Position numbers and translations under genes: made by a program. Below are positions 1 to 11,532 of a stretch of 64,000 nt of DNA, piece by piece. Below the pieces are notes generated by a model. The model worked only from the letters and a program-made list of their open reading frames with translations. It did no database searches and was not told the DNA's origin. Position 1 is the first letter of the stretch, and each line of letters begins with the position of its first letter. The stretch comes from Trichosphaerium sp. ATCC 40318 (taxonomy: Eukaryota > Discosea > Flabellinia > Trichosidae), in assembly GCA_038496445.1 (NCBI GenBank), contig JALMLS010000598.1, positions 124,001 to 188,000 on the forward strand, given 5' to 3'.

Positions 1-460
1 CCTTGACAATGCTGAGCTCTTGGTTCCTCTTTTTCTTTAGAGTGGCTCTTCGAGATAAAGATACACATCCAATCATATTAAAATGTAAGCACTGCTTACA
101 AAAACAATCCCACTTGTACATCCATCTTTTTTTTTTGTCGTAGTACCACTGGACGCCGTCATCGTACTGGTAAGGCAAGGCCACCATATCTTTCGTACTA
201 TCTATGCTATCACACAACAAATCCAATCTTCGAATAGCCTTGTCATGATGAGGCGCTTGGTTAGATTCTGCAGAGCGGAGGAGTCGAAGATGTGCGATTT
301 CTCTCTCTCGTAAATGTACAAATAACTTCTTCTTTTGTTGCCTGTACCGCCTTGCAATATATCGAAGTAGTCTATTACATCTTGCGAAGGCATTCCACGT
401 AGGTGTATCGTTTATGTGTTTGGCTAAATAGTACAAAATGTCGGGGCATAATGTGCTCAT
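1..460 (-). CDS. F-box-like protein, 3' end cut by window edge
   Basis: An open frame of about 153 codons runs from an ATG at 460 leftwards off the window without a stop. The N-terminus (residues 1-45) starts MSTLCPDILYYLAKHI and continues with a pattern like an F-box: a Pro-Asp-Ile-Leu entry, a hydrophobic helix, then 'NAFARCNRLLRYIARRY' leading into a lysine-rich helix. This resembles the N-termini of the F-box/repeat genes elsewhere in the window. The rest is basic and Arg/Lys-rich, with a 'CFCKQC' cysteine cluster near the cut end. F-box proteins usually recruit substrates to SCF ubiquitin ligases through SKP1. The partner domain lies outside the window, so the substrate class is unknown. 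The F-box call is from pattern only. Confidence 0.5.
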   Translation of the reverse strand, partial: MSTLCPDILYYLAKHINDTPTWNAFARCNRLLRYIARRYRQQKKKLFVHLREREIAHLRLLRSAESNQAPHHDKAIRRLDLLCDSIDSTKDMVALPYQYDDGVQWYYDKKKRWMYKWDCFCKQCLHFNMIGCVSLSRRATLKKKRNQELSIVK

Positions 461-644
461 TTGGCTTTCAAGGTTTTGTTACGGTTTTTTTGTTCAACGT
501 TAGATGTGAGAAGATGTTTAGAAAATTATGCTGTTGGTTCAGAGAACGGTTTATTTTTGATTGGGTTCTCTAATCTCTGTAATAGTATATTCTTTTAGCT
601 GGCTTGCAGTTTATGCTTGGTACGCCCTGAAGCAAACTAATCAC

Positions 645-835
645 TATAATGTTGACTTTAGTACGAGGTATTTCTGACAATAATGGGCTTAGGATGGATA
701 CACAGTTTGCAACGTGTTATTTATTGCCAATCACATATTAATGTCTTTTATGCTTAATCCAGGGTGGTCACCCTTAATAGTATAAAAATAGAAATAACAC
801 TTGTGGATATAGAGTAAATCGAAAGGAGCTGTGCT
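645..835. repeat. Dispersed noncoding repeat, copy 1
   Basis: Two blocks here recur near 23,750-23,860: 'tttagtacgaggt...atttctga' and 'aatagtataaaaatagaaa' followed by 'taacac..tgtggatatag'. In this copy about 80 bases separate the blocks; in the other they are nearly adjacent. No coding potential was seen. Both copies lie near decayed LRR genes, so they were probably moved by the same duplications. Confidence 0.5.
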
Positions 836-984
836 TAGCATAGTCCATTAATGGGTGATTTTCCTTAACTTTGCACCTAGGCAATGTCTATCATACTACA
901 ACACATACTAAACTGTTCTATCGTCCAAAAATCTCTGAATGAACACCACGTATTTCTACCACTTTTTGGAACCTCGTACTACAC

Positions 985-1205
985 AATAGAATCAAGACCT
1001 GTTAGCGCTCTAACACCAACATCTGTCACATAATCTCAACCAGTAATATTGATGGTATGAACGCCATTCAGCTCTTTAATGCCTTCATCAGTTCCTGATG
1101 TGTGCCAAGAGCAATGGTATGAACACCTTGTAGATATATGCTTCATCAGTAAACTGATGTATCAGATATTTCTATGGAAAAGTGTGCACCACATCTTCAT
1201 TCATT
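985..1205 (-). pseudogene. Decayed F-box/LRR gene fragment, copy 1
   Basis: The minus strand carries recognisable LRR repeat text of the 'TDEGIKELNGVHTI' type, broken by frameshifts and stops. The same broken sequence occurs on the plus strand at about 22,245-22,480, including the shared phrase corresponding to 'VTDVGVRALxGLDSI'. Both copies are corrupted, so either an already dead gene was copied or both decayed after copying. The rest of 836-1826 shows no gene except a possible unplaced first exon of the next gene. Confidence 0.65.
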
Positions 1206-1826
1206 TATGAATTTTACGCACTACCATTAATCTCAATGTGATGCTGGCCCAACAGTAGGATAGTATTTGTAAGTGACATCACTGAGCGGAAAAGCCAGTC
1301 GTCCTTAAGTTCATGCTAAGCGAACGGTTTTAATTTTAACTTACCTTTCCAACATTTTGTCAGTAGTCCTGAAAGTATTTGAACTCCATCCATATGCTTC
1401 ACATACCAACAGATCTACCAGAGTACGTATTTTGGAGTTGAGCTGAAATATTGTTAATTTAACGTTAAACCTACTTTTTTCAACGCTACTCTCCATTAGT
1501 AGCAAGTCACGTGACTTTTTGCTTTCCCTTTCATAAAAGTGTTACATATGCGCTTCAACCCACCTGAAAAATTACATGTTCTTTATTGTAAGCGTTGGGT
1601 TTGGCTACATCGCGAACTTAGGCAAAATGGTCTATTTCTTCGAAATCCGTTCTTTTGGAGCCCAACATTTTAGCAGAAAACGTATTTTTAGTCGATCGTG
1701 GCTCTATGCAATTTTCTCTAAAGTAGTGCAAACTCAACACTTACAATAATAACATTTTCAGCCCTAACCTTTTTCAAAATTAGCACGTGTTATTTTAATA
1801 TTTTTGACTAACTAGTATTGACACAG

Positions 1827-3117
1827 GTCGTTTGAATTGCTTAGGCTACCAATAGAAATTATATTTTGTATCCTGGCATTATTGGGTAAGAAATGCCGTA
1901 TATCTGCAACGTTTGTTTGTAAACTCTTTTCTACAATCATTTTGGAGCATTTGGGGTATTGTATGGTGAATGTCAATTCAAGAGAAGCTCTACTAACGCT
2001 ACATGGAAGTCCTCTTTTAAAAAATACAAAAGTAGTTATTGATGATATTTCTATGACTGATGATGACTTTAAGAATATCTCTGGCGTCCATCACCTTGAG
2101 TTAAAGGGTACAATATCATTAACAAATGCTATGTTGGAACATATTTCAGGTGTACATAATCTGGAACTTCACATACATGAAGTTAAACACAAGGCGACAA
2201 GTCTTGGATTTAAATCACTCCAAGGTATTCATACACTAAATTCACAAAGATATTTTAATGATAAATGGCTTCAAGAACTTGCTGGTATTCATACAATTAA
2301 TATTTCAGGGACAGATATAACAGATAAAGGACTTGCAGCACTCTCTGGAGTTCATACTATTTACTTAGCTTGTTGTTTCAAAATCAGTGATAAAGGTGTT
2401 ATTGCCATTTCAGGTAATGTACACAAGATACAGCTTGCTCATTGCAATATTACGGATGAAAGTGTAATATCACTAACCAATGCAAGTGAAATATCTATTG
2501 TTAGGTGTAACTTTTCAGATGAGGGACTAAAGTATCTATTAACACAAAATATTAACATTAAACAAATTAGGATGAGTAGATGCATTCAAATATCAAACGC
2601 CGTGTTACAACTTTTGGCTGGTGTACCTGTTATAGATGTTGGCCACTGTACACAACTAAGAGATGATACTCTATCATGTTTAGCAGGAGTACGTAATATT
2701 AACTTGAGTGGTTGTACATCTGTAACCAATGATGGGATAAAACAATTGGCAGGTGTAAAAGTCATTGATCTTTCAGGTCTTGATTGTGTTGATGACACTA
2801 CTTTAAAGGCACTTGCTGGAGTACACACAATTATACTTGAAGGTACACGGGTGACAGACAAGGGTTTAAGATATTTAGTTGGTGCTAAAGTCATAAACAT
2901 TAGTGATTGTCTCCACATAACAGACAAAGGAGTGAACAGTCTTGTTCACGTTAAGAAAATTAATCTAGCATACTGCACCCAAATCACAGATGATGGTATT
3001 GCTAATTTAACAAGCCTTGAGTACATTTGGACTTATGGTACTAGAATAACAAAGAAGATGATTGATTATCTAGGATGCATATGCAAAGAAGATGTGTGTG
3101 AATGGCCTGATTTTTAA
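1827..3117 (+). CDS. F-box / leucine-rich-repeat protein (first exon unresolved)
   Basis: A 3' exon encodes about 430 residues ending in TAA at 3117. An acceptor 'gacacag' ends at 1826 and a frame stop lies just upstream, so the true start is in an earlier exon I could not place. Residues near the exon start, 'LLRLPIEIIFCILALLG', form an F-box-like helix. Then come roughly 15 irregular LRRs of about 22-25 residues with the consensus 'TDxGLxxLxGVHTIxLxxC', the cysteine-containing type typical of FBXL proteins. Such proteins normally present substrates to SCF ligases. A polyadenylation-like AATAAA lies 11 bases after the stop. It belongs to the family found at 11,533, 15,329 and 58,952 but is more diverged from the tandem pair than they are from each other. 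Confidence 0.8.
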
Positions 3118-4248
3118 CTAAATACCTAATAAAGTAACTAAAATAGATCTTTCTAAAACATGTGTTGTAGCAATTTGGTATATAAGAATAATTTTCTTGT
3201 ACAGTTGCTTGTCTTATTACACGTGTAGCACATATCAGTCTACAGCGTTAATATCATTACACGTTTATTTAGATAACAACAATAATTGGTTCAGAACCAA
3301 AGCAGCAAAATAAAACCATACATAGTGTCGCCCAGATATCTTATAACTCAAAGTGTGATGTCTATAGCTATGATTCCGCTTTTCATACTCAATACACGTG
3401 ATCAAACACTTTTGAAACAAACTAAATCTTACATAGAAGAAACTCTTGACCAACGGCTTTCTGCTCACGGTAAATAAAAAAGTTATTTCTTACGTATTTA
3501 ATTCACCAAGATCTATTTATTGTATGACATACTTTTTTTCATTGGATACTCCATAACTAGTACATTAATTTACCATTAACTGAATTATACTGAAGATTTA
3601 CTGTATTTTTACAGCTGGTGGTGATGTTAGTACCATTAGAACGCTATAATGGCTGTACACGTGTTTTACTCCGTTACATACGTTTGGGTAAAGTTCGGTT
3701 GACTTTGTATAAATCAACAACAACCTACAAGCTTATGAACAACATGGCGAGCCTTTCCATTTCAATTTGTTTCAAAAGCTGCAAAACTTTCTTTTCTCTT
3801 GTATAATATATAACAAACGCTTGGCGCTGCGCTAGAGCCACAAGATGTTTTGTCTTCCTCCCAATATCGTCTTTTGTTAGTGTTCCTTGGTTAGTTGATA
3901 GAAGAAAGTAAACTGAGAGTGTTAGAACTTTAACGTTTTTTCCGTTCTAGAACCGTTTTGTGACAACAGGCTTTGGAATAAAGCGATGTGTTGAGTTACC
4001 AAGATGACTTCTAATAGATACACATAGCGAGGTTGGAGATGTAGATTCTTTACACATTGCAGAGAATTAACCAAAATTAAGTAGAGCAAAACGTGCACAA
4101 CCAAACAACGTTTATGTTTATTCTTTAGTTAAACACTCAACTATGAGAACATCCTTGCATTGAACAAGGTGAACATGTTGATGTTGTTTGAGCTAGATCC
4201 ATTTGACCAATATTCTGTATTTTAAGTAAGTAGTAGAACATAATTAAA
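3118..4248. other. Gap without recognised gene
   Basis: About 1.1 kb between the LRR gene and the next gene. Short open frames of 60-70 codons exist on both strands, but they show no family motif, no plausible splice partners and low-complexity composition. CACGTG occurs at about 3,221, 3,398 and 3,658. A 17-base string 'ccattaactgaattata' near 3,573 recurs near 23,959. Confidence 0.5.
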
Positions 4249-5796
4249 CTATTCACATGCCTTTGGATAGGAGGTAGTGTCAGAGAGGTACTTCAACGCG
4301 CTGCAATCTCCTTGTAGTATACCTTGACCAAATGCATTTACTATACCAGCTACAAAAGTTCTATAAGCAGTATAATCTGGGTGAGGCTCTGGATTTGTTC
4401 CACACACTTTTTCTAATATAGAATCAGTCAAAAAAACTATCAGCCACAGAATAGCGAGATTTTTATAGAATGCTCTTATTGTTCTTGTCAAACTCTAAAA
4501 CGTACCAACAGCAATGAGAAAAATATCATTCAAAAAATCAGCATGGCCCCTATGACAATTAGTGAGTGGTTCAGTTCATTGTGTAACATGCAAATCAAAA
4601 AACCAGCTTTGAAAAAAAAAATACGTTTTACTGTACGAACCATTCAGTGGCATTGAAAGACCATACAGGACAATTTGCTGCGTTATAGAATCTAGGGAAA
4701 TTTCTTCCAGCAGGTGCACATGCAGGGAATAATTTTCCGTGCTCTGGTCCATAAGCTAGTATGTTTTAAATCACATGATATTCGTTTTTGTTGGCTTTTA
4801 ATTAAGTACCTGTTCCGAGTACTAGCATTGGTATGGTAAAGTTAACTTTGTTTGGTGGATGGATCACATAGTAAGGTAATATACCCCAAGGGTCATCGCC
4901 ATCAACTGGATTCAATAAAATAGCAGCAAAGGCGTCATCGCACTTATCTTCTAAAAGACGAACAACCTGTTGGACATCACGTGAGAATCAAGAATCAAAG
5001 AAACCTCTTCACATAAAAACGTACCATCTTTGCTCCTGCAGAGTGTCCGGTGATTGCGATACGTGAAAAGTCAGCTTTTACACCAAACTGTATTTTATCA
5101 ATGAGTTGCTGGTTTAAGTTGTCTTTTGTCCATGAAACTACTTTTTCTGTGTTGAAAGCAACCTCATCAAAAGGAAGCGCTGGAAATGTCCATATACCAA
5201 CCTTGAAAACAAAAAGAGTAAGAAGACTGAAGGCACGACACAGATAAAAAAGGTAAAAAAAACCAATATAACGGAGAAATAGTTTTACTTTTTGTTAAAT
5301 TCTCCATGAAATACAAGTCCTAGTGTACGTACCAGTATAAAACCGTGAGATACAACTTGGTTGATGAACTGAGTGTAAAAATCTGATGGAATATCGCCAG
5401 CCTTGAGGTACAAACGTGAATACCAACAAAAACAATTTGAATTCATAAAAAACTAGACTGACGTACAAGGCCTGGAATGAAGTACATTATGGCGTACTCG
5501 CCTGGTTCTGAAGGAGACCATACCCCAAGATTGTAAGGAAGACCCTAAGAATCACCTTGTATAAGTACTGACGTTTGAAAAAAGTCACGTGAGCGAACAG
5601 GCATTTATCTTTTTTCGGACTTACGTTTTTGTTCGAATCAATGGAAAATGTTGTTGTGCTTAAAGTGCCGGGCTGGAAAGGGTCTCCTGTGTACATATAG
5701 GTAGCCGATACTAATAAAACGCTCAGTACTTCTTTTTTGACGATTACTAGGCGTACCTATCGCTAATAAAGCGAGAAAAAGGAGTACTCTGTTCAT
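4249..5796 (-). CDS. Secreted chlorophyllase-like alpha/beta hydrolase
   Basis: The gene has about eight short exons. It starts at ATG 5796 with a signal peptide (MNRVLLFLALLAIG), then an exon beginning 'VSATYMYTGDPFQPG', and ends at TAG 4249-4251. It shows the nucleophile elbow GHSAGAK, the 'LNPVDGDDP' segment typical of chlorophyllase-like hydrolases (DPVDG in plants), and a catalytic-His segment 'GHADFLND' that appears once the exon near 4,545 is joined. An 'EPHPDY' stretch and a Cys-containing tail follow. The family hydrolyses ester bonds, such as the phytyl ester of chlorophyll or other lipid esters. A secreted form in a phagotrophic cell would suit digestion of algal or plant food. It lies 170 bases downstream of the endoglycoceramidase gene on the same strand. 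Exact substrate is unknown. Confidence 0.75.
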
Positions 5797-5968
5797 TCTC
5801 GATGTCTAGACAATAACACAACAGAATATTGTTGACCGACACTGATTTTGAAATACATGTGCTTTCGGCCTTTGAGGTACGTATTGGTGTTAGTTAAGAT
5901 ACTTGGGTAACTACAGTTCAGTTTGTGAACGATGGGTTTCAATACTGTAGATTGCTTTTTTTGTTTAT

Positions 5969-8024
5969 TTATTTTTTGGAAATCGAAACAGTTATGATTG
6001 TGTCTGGTTGTATACTCGCTATAGGCTGAACAAGGACTTTTGTTCCATGTTGCTTCCATGTAGCAGCTCCTTGAGGTGTCATAATAACAGTGAAACCGTT
6101 GGGGTAGTGGTACTCTAATACAAAACAAAATAAGAACTAGCAAGTAACAAAACAGTTTCGAGACAACTTGCCTGTGTTGACATAAATCTCTGTAGGTTCC
6201 TTGATTGTAATATCGACAGTGTATGTAAGCTTGAAATCGGCAGTTTCGGGATCAAAACTCATTGATTGAATACGTCCAGCAGTCGCTACAATGTGAAGAA
6301 AATTTAAAAAAAGCCAGAATAAACTTTTGGAAAGGGTGCTGCTACCTTGCGCGTATGTTCTACTAAGAGCCTTGACTTTATCAACCAATAGAGTTCCGGC
6401 ATCATTATAAACACCGAAGTTGTATCCAGTAATCCGAATAAATGCTTTATACTCCCTTTTTTGATATAAGAAAACTGCTTACTTAAAAGCTGTGTGCTTA
6501 CCACGCAATCCAGCTCTGTAAGTATTGATCTGCTAATTTAGATACGTTATGAATATCTTCATTAGTATCAAGACCATACTCAGTGAGCATGCCTCCACAC
6601 TGGAGCTTCTTAATGTCAGCCATACGTGCACTGAAGCCGCCTGTAAAACGAATCAGGGTTGTAATATTTATGAACTTATACAAGAAGTTAACGTACTGGC
6701 GTAGTCTAACTGTGGTGGTAAATACAAATGATAACTTAATACACTTCTATTTTTATAAACGTCTCCACCAGGAACATTTTCGAATCCAACGCCAAAGTCA
6801 TCCCATGTTACTGACTCAAAGAAAATTGAATGCTAAGTATTGTTACCAACTTCAAAAAGATGAATGAGCTCCTTTGTTTGGTACCCACGTACATCTTCAT
6901 CAACAGATCGAATTGCTCTCTGAAGATTCTCATACATAGGTGCAAGGTTCTTAGAATCAGCAATAGTGGGCACCATCAATGTTGGATCCAAGTAAATATC
7001 GCCAGCCCAAGGCTAATTTATTTTAGCGACGGGAAAAAAACAAGAAATTCTTGGGATTTTTCGTTTTACCTCGTTCATCAATTCGTATCCTACGACATAC
7101 TTTGAAGATTTGTATAGTTTCGCTAATGTCATCCAGTATGCTGCGAAAGCATCTTGTATACCGTCAACGTTTGAATAAAGAGACTGGTAAGCTGAACTCT
7201 GCTCTTCAGCAACTTGATAAGTCGCCCACTGGTATTTATCACAATCTTTCTTGAATGGATGTCCAGTGGCGTTGTTGATAGGATAAGCGACATCAACTGG
7301 TTCTGGGAACTTGAAAGCACCTGGTCTTGAAACAGCAGCCCAATCTAAAGTAACATGAGATACACTAACCGTATGGATGAGGTAGTAACTTACCAGGAAC
7401 GCCTTCTCCACAATACTTCTGAGATAACCTAAGTAGCGTAAGTTTGTTCTTACAGTATGTGTTTGCCGTACAGATCTTGGTGAAAGTCCACAAGTGTGTA
7501 GATACCATGTGATGCCATATCATCAACCAGTTTCTTCATTACCTCTAAGAGAGTTGAGAATTTTTTAACGAAAAAACAAAAAACATGAACAAACTTTTTA
7601 TTCTTGTGACGTACGCAAATACGTTTGATTGTACTGACCACGTGTTGGTTCAACGCCAGGCCACATCTAAAACATAATTTTAGCCATAATTAAGCAAAAG
7701 AAAGATTTTTTGATGCGTACTACTCCTAGTCTGACTATATTAAGACCCCAACTCTCTAGTTGTTCTAAATCTTTCTCTGCGAACGATGTGTATGCGTTGA
7801 ACCTAAACAGTGCGTTTAACCGACTGTTAAAAGTAGAACAGATGAAGAGGAGAAATAACGCACTCGTTGACATCTGGGTGCCATGGGAAGCCTTTGTAGA
7901 CTACATTTACTCCATGAAATATACGCTCACGTCCAAATTCATCAACAAGCTTTTGTGTTTCGGGAATGACTGAAATAAACGCGTACGAAGAACAAACAAA
8001 AAAGATAAGCGCAAGAACTTTCAT
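5969..8024 (-). CDS. Endoglycoceramidase-like glycoside hydrolase (GH5)
   Basis: A multi-exon gene starting at ATG 8024 with a signal peptide (MKVLALIFFVCSSYA) and ending at TAA 5969. In order: 'LVDEFGRERIFHGVNVVYK' (entry strand), 'LESWGLNIVRLGV', 'HGIYTLVDFHQDLYGK', the acid/base Glu in YELMNEPWAGD (split by an intron after NE), the nucleophile Glu in 'MLTEYG', and a C-terminal beta domain ending near 'TIITVSISKK'. This order and the DFHQD and NEPW motifs match endoglycoceramidases, which release the intact glycan from glycosphingolipids. A more upstream in-frame ATG at 8081 exists, but the signal peptide supports 8024. Upstream lie two CACGTG sites. A fragment of one exon is duplicated at about 16,925-17,050. 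Confidence 0.85.
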
Positions 8025-8105
8025 TCTTCTTTTATTTTTGCATTGAACTTTAATCACGTGACTGTTTTTGACTTTGATCACAACACGTGACCGAACACCA
8101 TTTAC
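8025..8105 (-). promoter_or_regulatory. Upstream region of endoglycoceramidase gene, duplicated elsewhere
   Basis: About 75 bases upstream of the ATG contain two CACGTG cores (8,057 and 8,084) and an A-rich stretch before ATGAAAG. A closely similar block lies at about 27,055-27,128, ending in the same 'agaagaATGAAAG' context but followed by unrelated sequence. Regulatory function is inferred from position and conservation only. Confidence 0.45.
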
Positions 8106-8234
8106 TAGTGTTGTGATTCAAAATCCCTGGCAGGGTATTGTAAGCGACAACTCAAGCGAGATTCTTACTTTATTATGATTATTATAATTTAGTTGGACTT
8201 GGATGGTATTACTGAAAGGAACATACAGACGCGT

Positions 8235-8320
8235 TTTTAAACATTGCATGAATACCTGTAAGAGCTGTGATTCCATTGTCTGTAACTGTAGTATGGCTAT
8301 TAGATAGTATGGAGCTTATT
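8235..8320 (-). pseudogene. LRR gene relic
   Basis: The minus strand reads 'TTVTDNGITALTGIHAM', one LRR of the family at 11,533-12,739, with no open continuation on either side. It is an isolated fragment. Apart from this and the next relic, 8,106-9,231 shows no gene. Confidence 0.7.
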
Positions 8321-8424
8321 TTCATAAATTTCAACGTGATGCGGTATCTTTGGCTGTGTATAAGCTCCATGGCAACAAAAAACACAATTTTCCAGTTTTA
8401 ACAAATGTTGCACGTGCTTTCTAG

Positions 8425-8482
8425 TGCAACTGAACGCTTACTAGTTTTACATGGATGTCCTCTGGCCAAAAATTACTAGGAC
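8425..8482 (+). pseudogene. Fragment of the N-terminal region of an F-box/LRR gene
   Basis: The plus strand reads 'ATERLLVLHGCPLAKN', matching 'SREALLTLHGSPLLKN' just after the F-box of the gene at 1,827-3,117. Nothing open extends either side. It lies about 100 bases from an LRR relic in the opposite orientation, so the two are separate rearranged pieces. Confidence 0.5.
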
Positions 8483-9231
8483 TTGCTCAGCGGATAAAGT
8501 AGATATTCGTCGTTTCATTTGTACATGTTTTATTGGCATATGGATTTGTTTTGTTCTGTCCCTTTCTTCACACCTTTTTGTCATTTGCGTGGTTGCCGCA
8601 ACATAAGAGGATTGCAATTTGGAGCAACTCTAGACTGTTTATGTACTAATCTATCCTACCAAGAATGTAGAGCGGTAGTCATCTTGGAGCAAACATCTAG
8701 TTGCTTGGAGTATTGACTTTGGCGTTACCAGAGGTGAGCTTCTGCTGTCGTTCTAAACAGATGCCTTATCGGTTCAACCAGCAATCCTTTAGTGTCGAAG
8801 TGTTCATTACAGAATAGACAAGTTTTTTGTAGACATGAACGAACATATCATTCGAAAAAAGAAACATTCATTGACGAATTGTGTGGTTTTTTTTTCCATT
8901 TTTAGCAATGTAGTTTTATTTCAGTATTAAGTAAAATACGCTCTACGGTTGTTGTTTGATTTGTGAGTTTTCTTTTTAGGAGGAAACTTGGTAGAAAACC
9001 AAGAATGCAAGTTGCATTGCCGACTTTTTGGCCGCAATTTTTTACCCTTCGTTCTCCATGTTTCGCCAAAGTATCTCCTTGTAAGTAACGTATTTTAGTG
9101 CACTGTGGACAATTTTCGTAAACAATGCGGCACGAGTTTTTTTTTTTTGTTAATCGGCCGAAAACAGCGGGTTGAGATATTTATTTTTATCAATTTTAGT
9201 TTTATACAAAAAAATCAAATCTAAACCAAAG

Positions 9232-9506
9232 ATGAAGCTCTTGCTCATATTACTTTCGTGCTTTATAGGTAAGCTAGTATGATGATACAACTGTCGTACT
9301 TTTTGTGGTTATGCTCAGAAAGAACCTTTCTTGTTCACACAGTACCTATCGGATTTGAATCTAACTTTTCAACTATAGTACTCTCTTCAGCAGTTGAAGA
9401 AGACGAGTTTGATTGCTCTAAAGTGGACTTTAGCGCCATTCTACGTAAATGCCAACCAGTCTTGGATAAAATAAATAATGAGAATACCCAATCATGCTTT
9501 TTTTGA
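9232..9506 (+). CDS. Small secreted protein, possibly truncated
   Basis: Two exons: 9232-9268 encodes a signal peptide (MKLLLILLSCFI), then a 74-nt intron with GTAAGC donor and CACAG acceptor, then 9343-9506. The joined product is 67 residues with Cys in 'DEFDCSKVDFSAILRKCQP' and a final 'SCFF'. The stop at 9504 falls exactly where homology to a decayed LRR gene on the other strand begins, so the gene may have lost its original 3' end in a rearrangement. I do not recognise the family. Confidence 0.5.
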
Positions 9507-9672
9507 CCTTCATCAGTAGCATATTTGCAGTAACGAAGCCAAATGCGTGAACACCTGCAAGCGATTTGATACCTTACGTCAAGCCAAGAGTATATTATGT
9601 CTCTAGGATATGTTGTACGCTGTTTAGTCACGCTGGTGGCGGTATCAGTGTTATCAAAGAGATGTTGATCAA
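9498..9672 (-). pseudogene. Relic of the N-module/F-box/LRR gene
   Basis: Two joined pieces on the minus strand. One matches a single LRR ('KSLAGVHAFGF'-like). The other, at about 9,595-9,670, matches the N-terminal module of the intact genes (12,795-13,108 and 16,510-16,823), including 'LFxNTDTATSVTKQRT'. The F-box and most repeats are missing. It sits in the position an LRR gene would occupy in an extra, upstream copy of the cassette. Confidence 0.7.
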
Positions 9673-9921
9673 GGTTGACCTGTGATTGAAAGTGATTAAC
9701 ATTACACGCACTACATGTAAACAGTCAATAGTATACTGTCTTGGACAACTAATCAACCTATCACTCAATTTTTTCTCTGCACCACATTGCCACAACACAG
9801 AAGCAACTTGACTGTGTTTTATGGCAGGTTCAAAGAATCATTAAGTAATCAATCTGATTGAAAGTGGACATAAAAATTAGAATTCTACACAGTTCAAAGC
9901 ACGTCTTCACACAAACACTCA

Positions 9922-11458
9922 ATGCAACCTCAAAAACCCCGCAAATCCAATCCAATGAAAGGCCCACAGCCTAAAAAGGTACCAACTCACTTCAAAAGAG
10001 TAGACACTCGGTTGGATCTAACTCATCACTCAGGTAAACCGAGAAGATAATACTCCTGTTCGCTTGATAGATTTGCCGCTGGAACTGCACGATATGATCA
10101 TAAAAAAAGACTCAACTGGTCAAATCAATCAGATATGGCCGGTGTTAAATAAGGGTATGGCGTGGTCAACACGTTATACTCATGCACTAGAGCGGGATGG
10201 GGCGTTTCAAACATTCCACAGAGACGGAAAGGTAAAAACGAAGCAAATTTTTTCCGGTGGGGTTTTGCATGGCGAGAGCAAGTCATGGTTCGAAAATGGA
10301 CGACTCCAGTCACATACCACATGGAATCTTGGCAAAAAACATGGTGAGAGCAAACAGTGGTTTGAAAACGGCCAACTCTTTGAGCAATGTAACTACACAT
10401 ACGGCCTTTTAACAGGAGCACACAATACATGGTATGAAAACGGACAGCGAAACAGCACCTGCACATATACCAACGGAATGTTAAATGGAATATACCACCA
10501 ACAATATGAAGAGTCAGGAACATCGCAGCTTTTGTGCAGCTATGTCAATGGCAAAAAAGATGGTGAGTGTAGTGAATGGCATGAAAATATGCAACTAAAG
10601 GAACAGTGTGAGTGGTTAGATGGTGTACAGCACGGTGAACATAATGAATGGTATGATGATGGGAAAATAAAGTCGCAATCCAAATATGAGAATGGTAAAG
10701 AATATGGAGAGAGAAAACAGTGGCATAGCAATGGAAATCTGGAGCTTCATTTTAATTTTCAGGATAAAAGTGTGTCAATGTGGGAGTACAGCGGACAATT
10801 ATGGATGAAACAAACTAAAGGCAGAAGAGTATTTTACCACTCGAATGGAAACATGCAGAAACTAGACAAAGCAAACGAGCACAGTGAGTGGTATGAGAAT
10901 GGAAATTTGCGTCAGACAAATACGAAGAAGAATGGTAAAAATGAAGGGGATTACAAGAAGTTTTTTGAGAATGGTAAAGTGTCTATGCACTGTAATTATG
11001 CGGATGACAAACTCGAAGGGGAATACAGAAAGTGGCATGACAATGAATCGTTGGCTTTTCACTGCTTTTATAAGAATGGTAAAATCGAAGGGGAGTACAA
11101 GAAGTGGCATTCAAATGGTTCGATAGTTCTTCACTGCTTTTACAAGAAAGGTAAAATCGAAGGACAGTACAAGGAGTTTTATGAGAATGGTAAAGTGTCT
11201 ATGCACTGTAATTATGTGGATGACAAACTCGAAGGGGAATATAGAGAGTGGCATGACAATGGAGTGTTACGGATGCAGGCTAATTACAAAGACAGTAAAC
11301 TTGAAGGAGTTGTCACAAAGTGGCGTGCTACTGGTGTTGTTTCCATGTGTAGTAGATATGTTAACAACCTCAAGGAAGGGCTATACAAAAATGTACCATC
11401 AACGGCTAAAAAGATTGAACAAACCGTTTATCAAAATGATAAGCCAGTAAATCAGTAG
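9922..11458 (+). CDS. F-box protein with MORN_2/YwqK-type repeats, copy 1
   Basis: Exon 1 is 9922-9978 (MQPQKPRKSNPMKGPQPKK). A 55-nt intron (9979-10033) would read into a stop if retained; exon 2 starts 'VNREDNTPVRLIDLPLELHD'. The product is 493 residues. Residues 25-60 are F-box-like ('VRLIDLPLELHDMI', then 'QIWPVLNKGMAWSTRY'). About 17 repeats of 22-23 residues follow, of the type 'GEYKKWHSNGSIVLHCFYKK', the WxxNG repeat known from MORN_2 and the bacterial YwqK family. The likely role is a substrate adaptor for an SCF ligase, with the repeats as recognition surface; that is inferred. It converges on the LRR gene, with 74 bases between stops. Confidence 0.8.
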
Positions 11459-11532
11459 CCGAAAACTGTTATCAGCTCCTATTAACAAATCGTAGAATAA
11501 TCCAATAAATCCTTTTTTTTTTGAGTGTAGTT

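Noticed and set aside
2586-2927. 113-codon minus-strand frame inside the first LRR gene
   Set aside because: It is the antisense shadow of the LRR repeats; the plus frame carries the family motifs.
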